Source of the DNA: Halorussus caseinilyticus | GTDB lineage: Archaea > Halobacteriota > Halobacteria > Halobacteriales > Haladaptataceae | DNA length: 64,000 bases | NCBI RefSeq assembly: GCF_029338395.1 | Contig: NZ_CP119809.1 | Coordinates: 1,054,001-1,118,000, forward strand | Direction: 5' to 3' | Shown: piece after piece, positions 48,148 to 56,966 of the stretch | Position numbering within the stretch: the first letter of the stretch is position 1 | Layout of the letters: the number at the start of each line of letters is the position of its first letter | Notes under the pieces: model-generated | Told to the model about the DNA's origin: nothing | The model's input: only the letters and a program-made list of their open reading frames with translations | The model's database searches: none | Position numbers and translations under genes: made by a program

Positions 48148-48510
48148 CTATCGCTTCGACCGGCCCGGCGGCTTGTCGTGGTCCGCGCGGTGGTCCAGCA
48201 TTTCTTCGTACTGGCAGGCCCGAATCCGGAGGTCCGACCGCGGTTTGGCCGTGCAGGGCAGAATCATGTCGGCGTCCTCGTCTTCCTCGTAGTAGCGCCG
48301 GGCGTCGGACTGGTCTACCTCGCCCTCCAGCAACTCCGCGGCGCAGGTGGTACACCACCCCTGTTGACAGTCCGCCGGTAGCCAGACTCCCGCGCTCCGG
48401 GCGGCCGAGAGGACGTATTCGGTGTCGGGAACCTCGATTTCGACGGTCTCTCCGGCCTGCGCTACGTCGCAGTCGTCCGGCACCTCGATAGCGACGGTGT
48501 AGCTACTCAC
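48148..48510 (-). CDS. [2Fe-2S] ferredoxin (plant/halobacterial type)
   Basis: The 120-residue protein has cluster ligands in CQQGWCTTC (Cys-x4-Cys-x2-Cys) and ILPCTAKP, and a beta-grasp N terminus (YTVAIEVPDDCDV). A C-terminal basic-acidic tail follows. It carries single electrons, possibly to the P450 at 36 kb or reductases. The GTG start is 39 bp after the stop of the ferritin-like gene, so cotranscription is likely. Confidence 0.88.
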   Translation of the reverse strand: MSSYTVAIEVPDDCDVAQAGETVEIEVPDTEYVLSAARSAGVWLPADCQQGWCTTCAAELLEGEVDQSDARRYYEEDEDADMILPCTAKPRSDLRIRACQYEEMLDHRADHDKPPGRSKR

Positions 48511-48548
48511 GGCGTCTGCTAGCGGGCAAATCGGGATGAACGTGACGG

Positions 48549-49205
48549 CTACGCCGAGTCGTTGATGCGCCGGTTGGTCGAGTAGGGCGCGTCACCCGGT
48601 TCGCCCCGGATGAAGTGGCCCGCCGGGTTGATTTCGCCGTCTCGCTCCATGCTCAGGAGTTCGATGAACCACGCTTCGTGTTCGACTTCCTCCTGAAGGA
48701 TGCGCTGGGCCATGTCGTAGGTCCGCGGGTCCGCGCCCTCGGTCATGTCGCACACCTCGCTCCACGTCCGGATGGCGCATCGCTCGGCCTCCAACAGGAT
48801 TTCGAGCATCTCCTCGGTGCTGAGGTCCTGCGGGTCGGGTTCCTCGCCGGACTGCGGGTTCGGCAACTTGGCGTCCGGACACGACGCCCGGTCGGCGAAG
48901 TCCCGAATGTCGTTCGGGAGCGACCCGCCGAGTTCGTAGATTCGGGGCATCACGAGTTCGAAGTGGGCGCGGTCCTCCAGTCGCGCGTCCTCGGTAATCT
49001 CCTTGTAGTCCTCGTGGCCCGCCATGTGCATCCGCAGGTTGGTGTAGTAGTAGTACGTCGTGAACTCCGCGCCGACGGCGTCTATCAGTTTCTCGCGGAG
49101 TTCCTCGGGGTCGAGTCCGCGCTCCCGAATCGACTCCATGCCGACTCGCTGACTCGTATCTCCCGTCTCGACGCTCCCGGAACCGTGCTTCTTCTCGTCT
49201 GACAT
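48549..49205 (-). CDS. DPS-like ferritin (DPSL/thioferritin family)
   Basis: The 218-residue protein is a four-helix bundle with ferroxidase-type ligands spread along it ([75 protein letters not shown]). The cysteine in ERC plus one in ASCPDAK could be the pair typical of DPSL. It differs clearly from the classical halobacterial DpsA. It should oxidise and store iron and detoxify peroxide in the cytosol. A GGGGGAGA Shine-Dalgarno precedes the ATG at 49205. Confidence 0.82.
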   Translation of the reverse strand: MSDEKKHGSGSVETGDTSQRVGMESIRERGLDPEELREKLIDAVGAEFTTYYYYTNLRMHMAGHEDYKEITEDARLEDRAHFELVMPRIYELGGSLPNDIRDFADRASCPDAKLPNPQSGEEPDPQDLSTEEMLEILLEAERCAIRTWSEVCDMTEGADPRTYDMAQRILQEEVEHEAWFIELLSMERDGEINPAGHFIRGEPGDAPYSTNRRINDSA

Positions 49206-49332
49206 TCTGTCTCCCCCACGAACCGTGACGACTTTCAAACCCTTAACTATTCTTCCCAGATTAGAAACACCGGTTCGTGATTGGGAAAACCGAGGGGCGA
49301 GGAACGCGCGGGTCCGACGTTCCCCGCGAGAG

Positions 49333-50211
49333 TCATCGGGGCATCGTCGCCTTCCCGAGTACCTCGACGGTCGTCTCACGGTCGGCGACGGCAGACCGGA
49401 GGTGCAACCGCACTCGCTCGGTGCCCGACGTGACGTACTCGCCGAAAGTCCACGTTCGTTCGCGGCGCGCGCCCGCAGGAACCCGCATCTTCGCCCGGTT
49501 GGGACTGTACGTCGGTCCGGCCTGATTCAGACTCGCCCGAAAGATGCCGTCGCCCTCGCCGACGTTCTCGACCACCAGCGACGCGTCGAACGACTCGTCG
49601 TGGGCGACCTGTTCGGGCACGTCGAACGAGACGAGTTCGAAGTCGGCGGGCGGTGACCGGAGGTCCGCGACGACTTCCTCGTCAACTGGCCGGTCTCGCC
49701 CGCGATAGGTCAACTCGACGGTTTCGGCGTCGAGTGGGTCGGGTACCTCGAAGGCGACCCATCCGGACCGGTTCTTGTCGGCGCGGTACCCCGGTCCTAA
49801 CTCGTGGAGACGGTGGGGACCGCCCATCTCGCCGGGCGCGAGCGTTCCCCAGAAGTGTCGGTCATCGACGACCAGCGAGAAATCGCTCGGCGGCGGCGAG
49901 TCGGTACGCGGGCGGACCTCCACGAACGCGAACTGGGTCCCCTCGACCGCTTCCACATCCATCGAATCCGGAGTCGTGAGGTAGAAAAACGACGACTGAA
50001 CTCCGACGGGCACGAAATCGACCACCGGAACGTCGGCGGTCGGGGACTCTCTCGTAGGCCGAGGTCCGTCTTCGGCAGTCGTCTCGCGGGGACGCCGGGG
50101 AGTCGTCTCGGGCGGTTCGTCGTCACCGTCGCGGAGATTGCCGACGCAACCGGTGAGACCCGTGAGTGCGACGGTCCGGAGGAGGGCACGTCGGTTCCGG
50201 CGTTTTGTCAT
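49333..50211 (-). CDS. Secreted lipoprotein with CARDB-like beta-sandwich
   Basis: The 292-residue protein has a basic N terminus and a Tat-like, lipobox-bearing signal ([16 protein letters not shown]), so the mature protein would be anchored outside by Cys. A Thr/Pro/Arg-rich linker leads to beta-sandwich domains; the last (about 195-290, [29 protein letters not shown]) resembles CARDB. The function is unknown. The ATG at 50211 follows an AT-rich promoter element by about 33 bp. Confidence 0.72.
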   Translation of the reverse strand: MTKRRNRRALLRTVALTGLTGCVGNLRDGDDEPPETTPRRPRETTAEDGPRPTRESPTADVPVVDFVPVGVQSSFFYLTTPDSMDVEAVEGTQFAFVEVRPRTDSPPPSDFSLVVDDRHFWGTLAPGEMGGPHRLHELGPGYRADKNRSGWVAFEVPDPLDAETVELTYRGRDRPVDEEVVADLRSPPADFELVSFDVPEQVAHDESFDASLVVENVGEGDGIFRASLNQAGPTYSPNRAKMRVPAGARRERTWTFGEYVTSGTERVRLHLRSAVADRETTVEVLGKATMPR

Positions 50212-50521
50212 CGGGACCAACGTTCAACGATTATCGGAATAAGTTTTATGACATCACCGGGAAGGGTTCGACCGCCGTGTGCGAGATTTCAAATACGAAG
50301 GCGGAACCAACTCGTCCCGTGACCTGAAAATCGCCGCGGGGAGGTCAGCGATAGCACGGCACTTCTCCCCGCGAGCCGACCGGGTATCCAATCCGGGCCG
50401 TCCGTGCCGTCTGTTCGCCATTTGCGCCACCCGAACTATTCGCGCCAGCGGTTGCTTTCTCTCTCTTTCACTTCCGCTCCGCGGCGAAAGCGGTTAGGTA
50501 CCCCGACCCTATCGCCGACTC
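50212..50521. other. 310-bp gap before the helicase gene
   Basis: It holds the lipoprotein promoter near 50240-50250 and an imperfect inverted repeat around CGCGGGGAG (about 50335) and CTCCCCGCG (about 50371). A pyrimidine-rich stretch lies near 50455-50475. No gene or RNA family is recognised. Confidence 0.4.
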
Positions 50522-52864
50522 GTGGACGAGACTATCGACTGGCTTCGGGGTCGGCCCTACTACGACGCACAGGTCGAGACCCATCGGACCCTCCCCGGAC
50601 GCGACGGCGACTTCTGCGAGGTAGACCTCGAACCGCGACTGGAGAGTGCGCTCGCTCAGCGAGGCATCGAGAACCTCTATCGCCATCAGGCCGACGCCAT
50701 CGAAGCGGTCCGCAAGGGCGAGAACGTCGTCGTCGCCACGCCGACCGCCAGCGGAAAGAGTCTCGCGTACACGGTGCCCGCGTTCGAGCGCGCGATGGAC
50801 CACGGCGGGCGCACGCTCTATCTCGCTCCGCAGAACGCGCTCATCAACGACCAAGACGAGACGCTCTCGGACCTCGCGCGTGACCTCGGGTTCGGCAGTC
50901 GCGTCTCGGTCGAACAGTACACCGGCCGACTCAGCAGGAGTGAGAAGCGCGCGGTCAGGGACCGGCGACCGACCGTCGTCCTCTCGAACCCCGACATGCT
51001 CCACTACGCGCTCCTGCCTCACGCCCACCGGCTCTGGGACTGGTTCTTCAGAGGGTTAGAGACGGTCGTGCTGGACGAGGTTCACGAGTACCGCGGCGTG
51101 TTCGGGAGCCACGTCGCGCTGGTTCTCCGGCGACTTCGCCGACTCTGCGACCGATTCGACGCCGACCCCCAGTTCGTCTGCTGTTCGGCGACCATCGGGA
51201 ATCCGGTCGAACACGCCGCGAACGTCACGGGGACGCCCGCGGACTCGTTCCGACTGGTGGACGAGGACGTGAGCGACACCGGACCGACCCACTGGCTTCT
51301 CTGGAACCCGCCGGAGTACGAAAACCCGGAGGCAGGGTCCACTGGCCGCCGGAAGTCGAACCACGCCGAGACCAAGCGCCTGTTCGCCGACCTCGTGTCG
51401 AAGGGCCACCAGACGCTGACGTTCACCCGCGCGCGGCAGGCCGCCGAGCAGTGGGCGATGGAGAGCGCGAAGGAACTCCGAGAACGCGGACGAGGCGACC
51501 TCGCGCCCGACGTGACGGCGTATCAGGCCGCGCTCAAGAACGACCGTCGCAAGGAGATAGAGGAGGGACTGAACGACGGGGAAGTCAGGGGCGTCTGGAG
51601 TACCAACGCGCTCGAACTCGGCGTGGACATCGGCGGTCTGGACGCGGTTCTGCTCGACGGCTACCCCGGCACGCGGATAGCGGCGTTCCAGCAGGCCGGG
51701 CGCGCGGGTCGCGGCGACGACCCGAGTCTCGTCGCCCTCGTCGCGGGCGAAGACCAGTTGGACCAGTACCTCGTGGCGAACCCCGAGGACTTCTTCGCGG
51801 GCGACCCCGAGCGTGCGGTCGTCAACCCCGACAACGACCAACTCCTGCCCGACCACGTACTGTCGGCCGCCCGCGAGACGTGGCTCTCGCCCGAGGACGG
51901 CGACTACTTCGGCGAGGGATTCCCGGACCTCGTGGCCGACCTCGAAGCAGGGGGACTACTGGAGCGCCGGACGACCGACGAGGGCGTACGCTGGACCTAC
52001 GACGGCGAGGAAAGCCCACAGCACGAGATGAACCTCCGGTCAATCGACGACCGGGAAGTGGAGTTGCTCGACCGGCGCAACGGCGACACGATTGCCAGCC
52101 TCCCGTTCGAGGACGCGCTGAACGACGCTCATCCGGGCGCTATCTACCATCATCAGGGCCAGTCCTACGAAGTGGTGGACCTCGACTTGGGGAAGCAAGT
52201 CGCGGAACTCTCGCCGACGTGGGCCGACTACCACACCAAGGTCCTCCACGAGAAGGAGATTACCGTCGAGGAGGACCTGCGGGAGAAACACCTCTCGACC
52301 CGCGAGGACGTGCCGGTCCGGTTCGCCGACGTGACGATGCGCAAGCGGATAACCGGCTTCGAGCGCCGGGACCCGACCGGCGAGACGCTGGGTCGGGAGT
52401 CGCTGGACCTGCCTGAGGTCTCCCTGCGGACGAAGGCGCTGTACTTCACGGTGCCCCGAGACGTGGAGGACGCGATGCGCGCCGCGGGCGACTTCAACGG
52501 CGGCATCCACGCCGCCGAACACGGGATGATTTCGCTGTTCCCGCTCGAACTGCTCTGCGACCGGGGCGACATCGGCGGTCTCTCGACGCCGATGCACCCC
52601 CACACCGGCCGGAGTACCATCTTCGTCTACGACGGCTACCCCGGCGGCGTCGGACTGGTCCGCGAGGGCTACGAGACGGTCGAAGACCTGATGGCCAACA
52701 CCGCCGAGATGATTGGGTCCTGCGACTGCGACTCGGCGGGCGGGTGTCCGGCGTGCGTCCAGTCGCCCCACTGCGGGAACGCGAACGACCCGCTGGACAA
52801 GGAACAGGCCCGGTTTCTGCTGGAGGAACTGACCGACGCCGAGACGGACGACGTAGCGGGGTAG
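50522..52864 (+). CDS. DEAD/DEAH-box helicase, Hrq1/MrfA type with zinc-binding C terminus
   Basis: The 780-residue SF2 helicase has motif I PTASGKS, motif II DEVH, motif III SATI, motif VI QQAGRAGRGDD, and a C-terminal domain (DUF1998-like) with four cysteines in CDCDSAGGCPACVQSPHC. MrfA/Hrq1 proteins unwind DNA 3' to 5' and act in repair of mitomycin or cisplatin damage. Another haloarchaeal name is ATP-dependent helicase YprA. The GTG start at 50522 follows in-frame stops. Confidence 0.9.
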   Translation: MDETIDWLRGRPYYDAQVETHRTLPGRDGDFCEVDLEPRLESALAQRGIENLYRHQADAIEAVRKGENVVVATPTASGKSLAYTVPAFERAMDHGGRTLYLAPQNALINDQDETLSDLARDLGFGSRVSVEQYTGRLSRSEKRAVRDRRPTVVLSNPDMLHYALLPHAHRLWDWFFRGLETVVLDEVHEYRGVFGSHVALVLRRLRRLCDRFDADPQFVCCSATIGNPVEHAANVTGTPADSFRLVDEDVSDTGPTHWLLWNPPEYENPEAGSTGRRKSNHAETKRLFADLVSKGHQTLTFTRARQAAEQWAMESAKELRERGRGDLAPDVTAYQAALKNDRRKEIEEGLNDGEVRGVWSTNALELGVDIGGLDAVLLDGYPGTRIAAFQQAGRAGRGDDPSLVALVAGEDQLDQYLVANPEDFFAGDPERAVVNPDNDQLLPDHVLSAARETWLSPEDGDYFGEGFPDLVADLEAGGLLERRTTDEGVRWTYDGEESPQHEMNLRSIDDREVELLDRRNGDTIASLPFEDALNDAHPGAIYHHQGQSYEVVDLDLGKQVAELSPTWADYHTKVLHEKEITVEEDLREKHLSTREDVPVRFADVTMRKRITGFERRDPTGETLGRESLDLPEVSLRTKALYFTVPRDVEDAMRAAGDFNGGIHAAEHGMISLFPLELLCDRGDIGGLSTPMHPHTGRSTIFVYDGYPGGVGLVREGYETVEDLMANTAEMIGSCDCDSAGGCPACVQSPHCGNANDPLDKEQARFLLEELTDAETDDVAG

Positions 52865-52886
52865 AACCTCCGAAATCCCCGAGCTT

Positions 52887-52918
52887 GCCGGGCGCGGCCC
52901 GACCGGGCCGCGCCCGGC
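52887..52918. repeat. Perfect 14-bp inverted repeat downstream of the helicase gene
   Basis: GCCGGGCGCGGCCC, a GACC loop, then the exact complement. It is a plausible transcript-end stem, but no T-tract follows. Confidence 0.4.
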
Positions 52919-53143
52919 GAGACAACCGCCAGTAGCGCGACGATGAACCGTCCGCCGGTAGCGCGACGACCGACCAACCGACGGGACGCGCTCGGCGTGT
53001 CAACCGACGGGGCGGACGCTTCCGAAGCAGTCGTCCCGACAATCCGGCGTCTACGACGGTCGGTAGCCGACTCCGAGCAGAATTATCAGAAGTGAGAAAA
53101 GAGGCGTAAAATTAAGTTGTCCGATTCGCTACCCCCATCTAAC

Positions 53144-53539
53144 ATGAACGACGAGGACCTCGCAGAGGTACGGGAGCGCAAGAAGCGTGCGCTCATGCAG
53201 GAGAACGGCCTCGGCGCGCCCTCCTCGCCAGTCTACGTCGATGGCTCGAAGAACTTCGAACAGTCCGTGGCGGCCCACGAAGTCGTCTTGGTCCACTACT
53301 ACGCCGACGGCGGCGCGGGCCAGCGACTCCACCCCATCGTGGAGTCGGTCGCGCGCGAGACGTTCGCGGCGGTGGCGAAGGTAAACGTCGTGCATCACCA
53401 GAAGTTGGCCTTAGAGCAGGGTATCGGGGGGACGCCGACGTTCGACCTTTTCGCCGACGGCGAACGCCAAGAGCGCGTCCGGGGGCGCGTCGAGAAAGAC
53501 GAGTTGGTCGAACTCGTAGAGGAGTACACGCAGTTCTGA
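53144..53539 (+). CDS. Thioredoxin-fold protein lacking the CxxC active site
   Basis: The 131-residue protein follows the thioredoxin pattern: a beta strand VVLVHYYADGGAGQRLHPIVES in place of the WCGPC region, a VAKVNVVHHQKLALEQGIGGTPTFDLFADGE segment with the cis-proline TP, and a C-terminal helix. There is no cysteine at the catalytic position, so it cannot catalyse disulfide exchange and may be a binding or scaffold version. The ATG at 53144 lies about 32 bp after an AATTAAG promoter element. Confidence 0.82.
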   Translation: MNDEDLAEVRERKKRALMQENGLGAPSSPVYVDGSKNFEQSVAAHEVVLVHYYADGGAGQRLHPIVESVARETFAAVAKVNVVHHQKLALEQGIGGTPTFDLFADGERQERVRGRVEKDELVELVEEYTQF

Positions 53540-53592
53540 AACCCATCTAATCCGTCTCTTCGGCAATATTTTAGTTGCTTTCGGAAATTCCT

Positions 53593-53611
53593 ATAATTCT
53601 CTTAGAATTAT
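53593..53611. repeat. AT-rich perfect inverted repeat
   Basis: ATAATTCT, CTT, AGAATTAT. It lies about 90 bp upstream of the iron-box operon and could be a terminator stem for the thioredoxin-like gene or a regulatory site. Confidence 0.4.
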
Positions 53612-53661
53612 GTCTGTGTCTCTCCTTCGGCGACGGGCGCGCCACCCATCCGAAAGCCATT

Positions 53662-53695
53662 TTAGGCCGACCTAACATAGATTAGGCCAGCCTAA
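53662..53695. promoter_or_regulatory. Two DtxR/SirR-type operators
   Basis: TTAGGCCGACCTAA (53662-53675) and TTAGGCCAGCCTAA (53682-53695) are both TTAGG-N4-CCTAA palindromes, 20 bp apart centre to centre (two helical turns), ending 4 bp before the ATG at 53699. The pattern matches the dyad bound by metal-dependent DtxR-family repressors (IdeR/SirR/Idr). The boxes would cover the TATA-to-start region, so metal-dependent repression is expected. Confidence 0.75.
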
Positions 53696-53698
53696 ATC

Positions 53699-54145
53699 AT
53701 GGTCGATTCCCTCGACGCCATCCGCCAGAAAATCGGTGACTTAGCCAGCGAAGACGGCGATTTCTACGTCGCGTGCGCCGAAACGGACGACTGCCCCGCG
53801 CCGCTGACCGGTCGGCGCTTCCCCACCGAAGCGGCCGCCGACGAAGCCGCGGACCTCGCGCGTGAGTACCGCGCGACCCTCCGCGAGTCCGACCCCGACC
53901 TCCCTCACCACCGCCTCGCGGTCTACGAGCGCTCCGGCGGCCCGCTGACGTTCGTCTCGACCCGCGAGCGTACCGCGGGCCAGCGAGAGAACGGCCTGCC
54001 CCGGACCTCGCGGTCCGTCGTGGTCTCGGGCGACGGCGAACGCGAGTGGCTCCGGATGGACAACGCGCCGCTGGTCCACGTCCGGCAAGACGGCGAACCG
54101 CTCCCCGACGACGCCATCGAGCGCCAACTCGACTCGAAGCTATGA
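53699..54145 (+). CDS. Conserved haloarchaeal protein, paralogue 1 of the iron-box operon
   Basis: The 148-residue protein has an acidic helical N part and a hydrophilic C part (SRSVVVSGDGEREWLRMDNAPLVHVR). It resembles DUF7552-type haloarchaeal proteins; the function is unknown. The third gene of the operon is a paralogue sharing FxVxC, an AxxLxxEYRxxLRExDP helix and EWLRMDxAPxVHVR. Two cysteines occur early (YVACAETDDCPAP). The stop overlaps the next ATG by 4 nt. The twin operators end 4 bp before its ATG. Confidence 0.75.
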   Translation: MVDSLDAIRQKIGDLASEDGDFYVACAETDDCPAPLTGRRFPTEAAADEAADLAREYRATLRESDPDLPHHRLAVYERSGGPLTFVSTRERTAGQRENGLPRTSRSVVVSGDGEREWLRMDNAPLVHVRQDGEPLPDDAIERQLDSKL

Positions 54146-54987
54146 CCGCCGAACTCCGGACGACCGCCGAACTCCGGACGACCGCCGCCGTCGAACGTGC
54201 CGACGCCGAGCGCGAGCGAATCGAGGGGAAAGTCGAGGCCTTCGAGACGTTCGCCGAGCGCGTCCGACAGACGCGCTCGGCGAACGTCGGCGGGCGGACA
54301 GGCGCGAGCGGACAGGCGAACGCGGGCAAGCAGGTCCGCGCGTCCGCGCACTCGCCCGCGGGTCGGCCCGTCGGCGATACGCTGGCGGTCGGCGCGTCCT
54401 CGTCCGGGCCGTCCGGTGACGCCGCGACCGTCCGCGAGGCGTTCTGCGAGACGGTGTTTCCCTACGCCGACGCCGACTCGCCGCCCGAGGCGATGGCCGA
54501 CGAACTCTCGCCCGAACTCGCCGCCGCGCTCTCGCCCGCGGCGGGCGGGTTCACCCCCGGTCTCGCCGACCAGTTGGTCTCGCGCGCCGAGACCCGAAGC
54601 GAGGAGTGCGCACTGCTCGCCGACGCCGTCGGGACCGAGCGCGACCGACTCCGAGAAGTCGGCGACGAACTCGACCGCATCATCGACTGGCTCTCGGAGG
54701 CCGACGAGACGCCACTGCTTCAGCTCGGCTTCGAGGAACTCCGCGAGCGCCACGACCGACTGGCGGACTTCCGCGAGACCTGTGACCGACTCGCCCGCCA
54801 GCGACAGGCGACCATCCGCGGCACCCGGCGCGACGGCCTGACCGGAATCCGCGAGCGAGAACTGCTCGACCACCTCTACGCCGACTTCGAGGACGACCAT
54901 CCGATGCTGGCCGACGTAGCGCGGGTGGCCGACCTGCTCGACGACTCCCAGCGCGCGGTCCGCCGACACCTCTGTGCGCGAGTCTGA
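54142..54987 (+). CDS. Conserved haloarchaeal coiled-coil protein (DUF7260-like)
   Basis: The 281-residue protein has a helical N terminus with a tandem 8-residue repeat (ELRTTA twice), a Gly/Ser/Arg-rich low-complexity region (about 50-90), and a helical C domain (VREAFCETVFPY ... ADELSPELAAALSP ... RSEECALLADAV). This resembles DUF7260. No catalytic motif or membrane helix is visible. It lies between two paralogous genes and overlaps the first by 4 nt. Confidence 0.75.
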   Translation: MTAELRTTAELRTTAAVERADAERERIEGKVEAFETFAERVRQTRSANVGGRTGASGQANAGKQVRASAHSPAGRPVGDTLAVGASSSGPSGDAATVREAFCETVFPYADADSPPEAMADELSPELAAALSPAAGGFTPGLADQLVSRAETRSEECALLADAVGTERDRLREVGDELDRIIDWLSEADETPLLQLGFEELRERHDRLADFRETCDRLARQRQATIRGTRRDGLTGIRERELLDHLYADFEDDHPMLADVARVADLLDDSQRAVRRHLCARV

Positions 54988-55059
54988 GTGTCAGCTTTTC
55001 GGCCGATGGCGATTCCGAAACCTCTTAGCGGTTGGTGTGCCCTCTCGCATTCGACCGTC

Positions 55060-55482
55060 ATGCCCGACCGCCTCGAAGCCCTGCACCGACGAATCGACGA
55101 CCTGACCCACCCCGAAGGCGAGTTCGCCGTCGTCTGCCCGCGTTCGGGCAAGCGCCCGGTCCCGGTCCGCGGGGCGTCGTTCCCGTCCGCGTCCGCCGTC
55201 GAGACGGCCGTCGAACTCGTCTGCGAGTACCGGGACCTCCTGCGGGAGGTGGACCCGCACCTCGAATCCATCCCCGTCGTCGCGGCCGAGAAGACCGCCG
55301 ACCCGCTCACGTTCTCCGGCGCGTCCGAGAGTCTCGGACGCTCCTCGCGGTCGGTCACGCTCTCGGGCGAGGACGACGATGAGTGGCTCCGGATGGACGA
55401 CGCGCCGGTCGTCCACGTCCGGCGCGGCGGGGAACTCCTCGACGACGGGACCGTCTCCCTGCAACTCCGGTCGAAGCTCTGA
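55060..55482 (+). CDS. Conserved haloarchaeal protein, paralogue 2 of the iron-box operon
   Basis: The 140-residue protein is a paralogue of the 53699 product: LEALHRRIDDLTHPEGEFAV, VCEYRDLLREVDPHL, PLTFSGASESLG and EWLRMDDAPVVHVR align throughout. It also has an early cysteine (FAVVCPRSGKRP). The ATG at 55060 was chosen from the paralogue alignment; a longer upstream start is unlikely. A 72-bp gap separates it from the middle gene. Confidence 0.75.
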   Translation: MPDRLEALHRRIDDLTHPEGEFAVVCPRSGKRPVPVRGASFPSASAVETAVELVCEYRDLLREVDPHLESIPVVAAEKTADPLTFSGASESLGRSSRSVTLSGEDDDEWLRMDDAPVVHVRRGGELLDDGTVSLQLRSKL

Positions 55483-55655
55483 GGACCCGGCGTCTCTCCT
55501 TATGGAAATCGCAAGGCTAAAATCCCGCCCTTCAGGGCGGGGATACAGCCGACAACTCCTCCACTACTCACGCTCGATAGCATCGCCGGATATTCCACGC
55601 TCCGGTCGTCACTTTTAATATATAATATCTCATAACTAGTTATGAATACAGTCAG

Positions 55656-56921
55656 ATGTTGGAGACAACCCGCACCTATCGAGCGAAAATCGTCAACCAC
55701 TCCCAAGTGAGTGACGACCTCGATGACTGTGGGTTCTCTGCGTCGAAACTGTGGAACGTCGCCCGATACTACACGCAAGGCCGGTGGGACGAAGACGGGG
55801 AAATCCCCGACGATGGCGAACTCAAATCCGAACTCAAGGAACACGAACGATACAGTGACCTCCATTCTCAGTCAAGTCAGCGAGTTCTCGAAGAGCTTGC
55901 TGAGTCGTTCACCAGTTGGTACAAAGCACGCCAACGCGGAGACGACGCCAACCCACCCGGCTACCGCAAACACGGCGACAACCATCCACGCTCCACCGTG
56001 ACGTGGAAACAGAAAGGCATCAAGCACGATTCCAAACACAACAAACTCCGTCTGAGCAAGGGGTTTAACCTGAAGAATCACCGTTCAGACTTCATCCTCT
56101 GTGAGTACGAGACGCGACCGGACGTACAGGTGGAGAACATCCAGCAGGTGCGAGCCGTGTGGAACGGCGACCATTGGGAACTTCACCTTGTCTGCAAGGT
56201 CGAAATCCCCGTTGAGGACGCGCCCGGCGACAACACGGCGGGCATCGACCTCGGCATCAAGAATTACCTCGCCATCGCCTACGACGACGGGGACGCCGAG
56301 TTGTATCCGGGGAACGTGTTGAAACAGGACAAGCACTATTTCACCCGCGACGAGTACGACACCGAGGGTGAGAACGGCCCATCGCGCCGTGCGCTTCGCT
56401 CTCGGAAGAAACTCTCGCGTCGGAAAGACCACTTCCTCCACACACTCGCCAAGCATGTCGTTGGCCGGTGCATCGACCACGAGGTTGGTCGCATCGCTAT
56501 CGGTGACTTGAGCGAGATTCGTGAAGACGAGAACGGTGACTCGCGGAATTGGGGTCGGAGTGGGAACAAGAAACTCCACGGCTGGGAGTTCGAACGGTTC
56601 ACCACGTTGCTTGAATACAAGGCCGAAGAACACGGCATCCTCGTAGACCGCACAAGCGAGCGAGACACGTCAAAGACGTGTTCGTGTTGTGGTCGGAAGC
56701 GTGATGCCAACCGCGTGGAATGTGGCTTGTACGTCTGTTCGTCGTGCGAAACGACGATGAACGCAGACGTGAACGGTGCAGTGAATATTCGCAGAAAGAT
56801 AACTCAGAATCTTCCCACCGAGGATATGAGTAACGGTCGTTTGGCACGGCCAGTAGCCTACCTGTTCAACCAAACCTCCGGGTCGTTCCACCCGAGGGAA
56901 CAGGTTGGTTGCGAACCGTAA
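55656..56921 (+). CDS. tnpB: TnpB RNA-guided nuclease-family protein of IS200/IS605
   Basis: The 421-residue protein has a RuvC-like core: D198 in GIDLGIKN, the helix motif AIGDLSEIRE at 281-290, and D371 in NADVNGAVNI. The zinc ribbon is CSCCG (C342, C345) ... CSSC (C361, C364). TnpB uses an omega-RNA from the element's right end to cut DNA and aid element retention. The residue usually acidic in the second motif (canonical E-D-L) is Gly283, with E287 and E290 nearby. Codon use is less GC-rich than neighbours, as expected of a mobile gene. Confidence 0.92.
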   Translation: MLETTRTYRAKIVNHSQVSDDLDDCGFSASKLWNVARYYTQGRWDEDGEIPDDGELKSELKEHERYSDLHSQSSQRVLEELAESFTSWYKARQRGDDANPPGYRKHGDNHPRSTVTWKQKGIKHDSKHNKLRLSKGFNLKNHRSDFILCEYETRPDVQVENIQQVRAVWNGDHWELHLVCKVEIPVEDAPGDNTAGIDLGIKNYLAIAYDDGDAELYPGNVLKQDKHYFTRDEYDTEGENGPSRRALRSRKKLSRRKDHFLHTLAKHVVGRCIDHEVGRIAIGDLSEIREDENGDSRNWGRSGNKKLHGWEFERFTTLLEYKAEEHGILVDRTSERDTSKTCSCCGRKRDANRVECGLYVCSSCETTMNADVNGAVNIRRKITQNLPTEDMSNGRLARPVAYLFNQTSGSFHPREQVGCEP

Positions 56922-56966
56922 TATCCCAACGCTCGGGAATCCTCGCCCTTTAGGCCGGGGAGGATG
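56800..56966 (+). ncRNA. Probable omega-RNA region at the tnpB 3' end
   Basis: In IS200/IS605 elements the guide RNA overlaps the end of tnpB and runs to the right element end, with the guide beyond it. Here the 3' part of tnpB and the right-end hairpin fit. The exact start is not visible in sequence alone. Confidence 0.4.

Noticed and set aside
50279-50497. Small plus-strand frame of 72 codons before the helicase gene
   Set aside because: It is rich in Arg, Ser and Cys without acidic bias, has no upstream TATA box and no recognisable domain.
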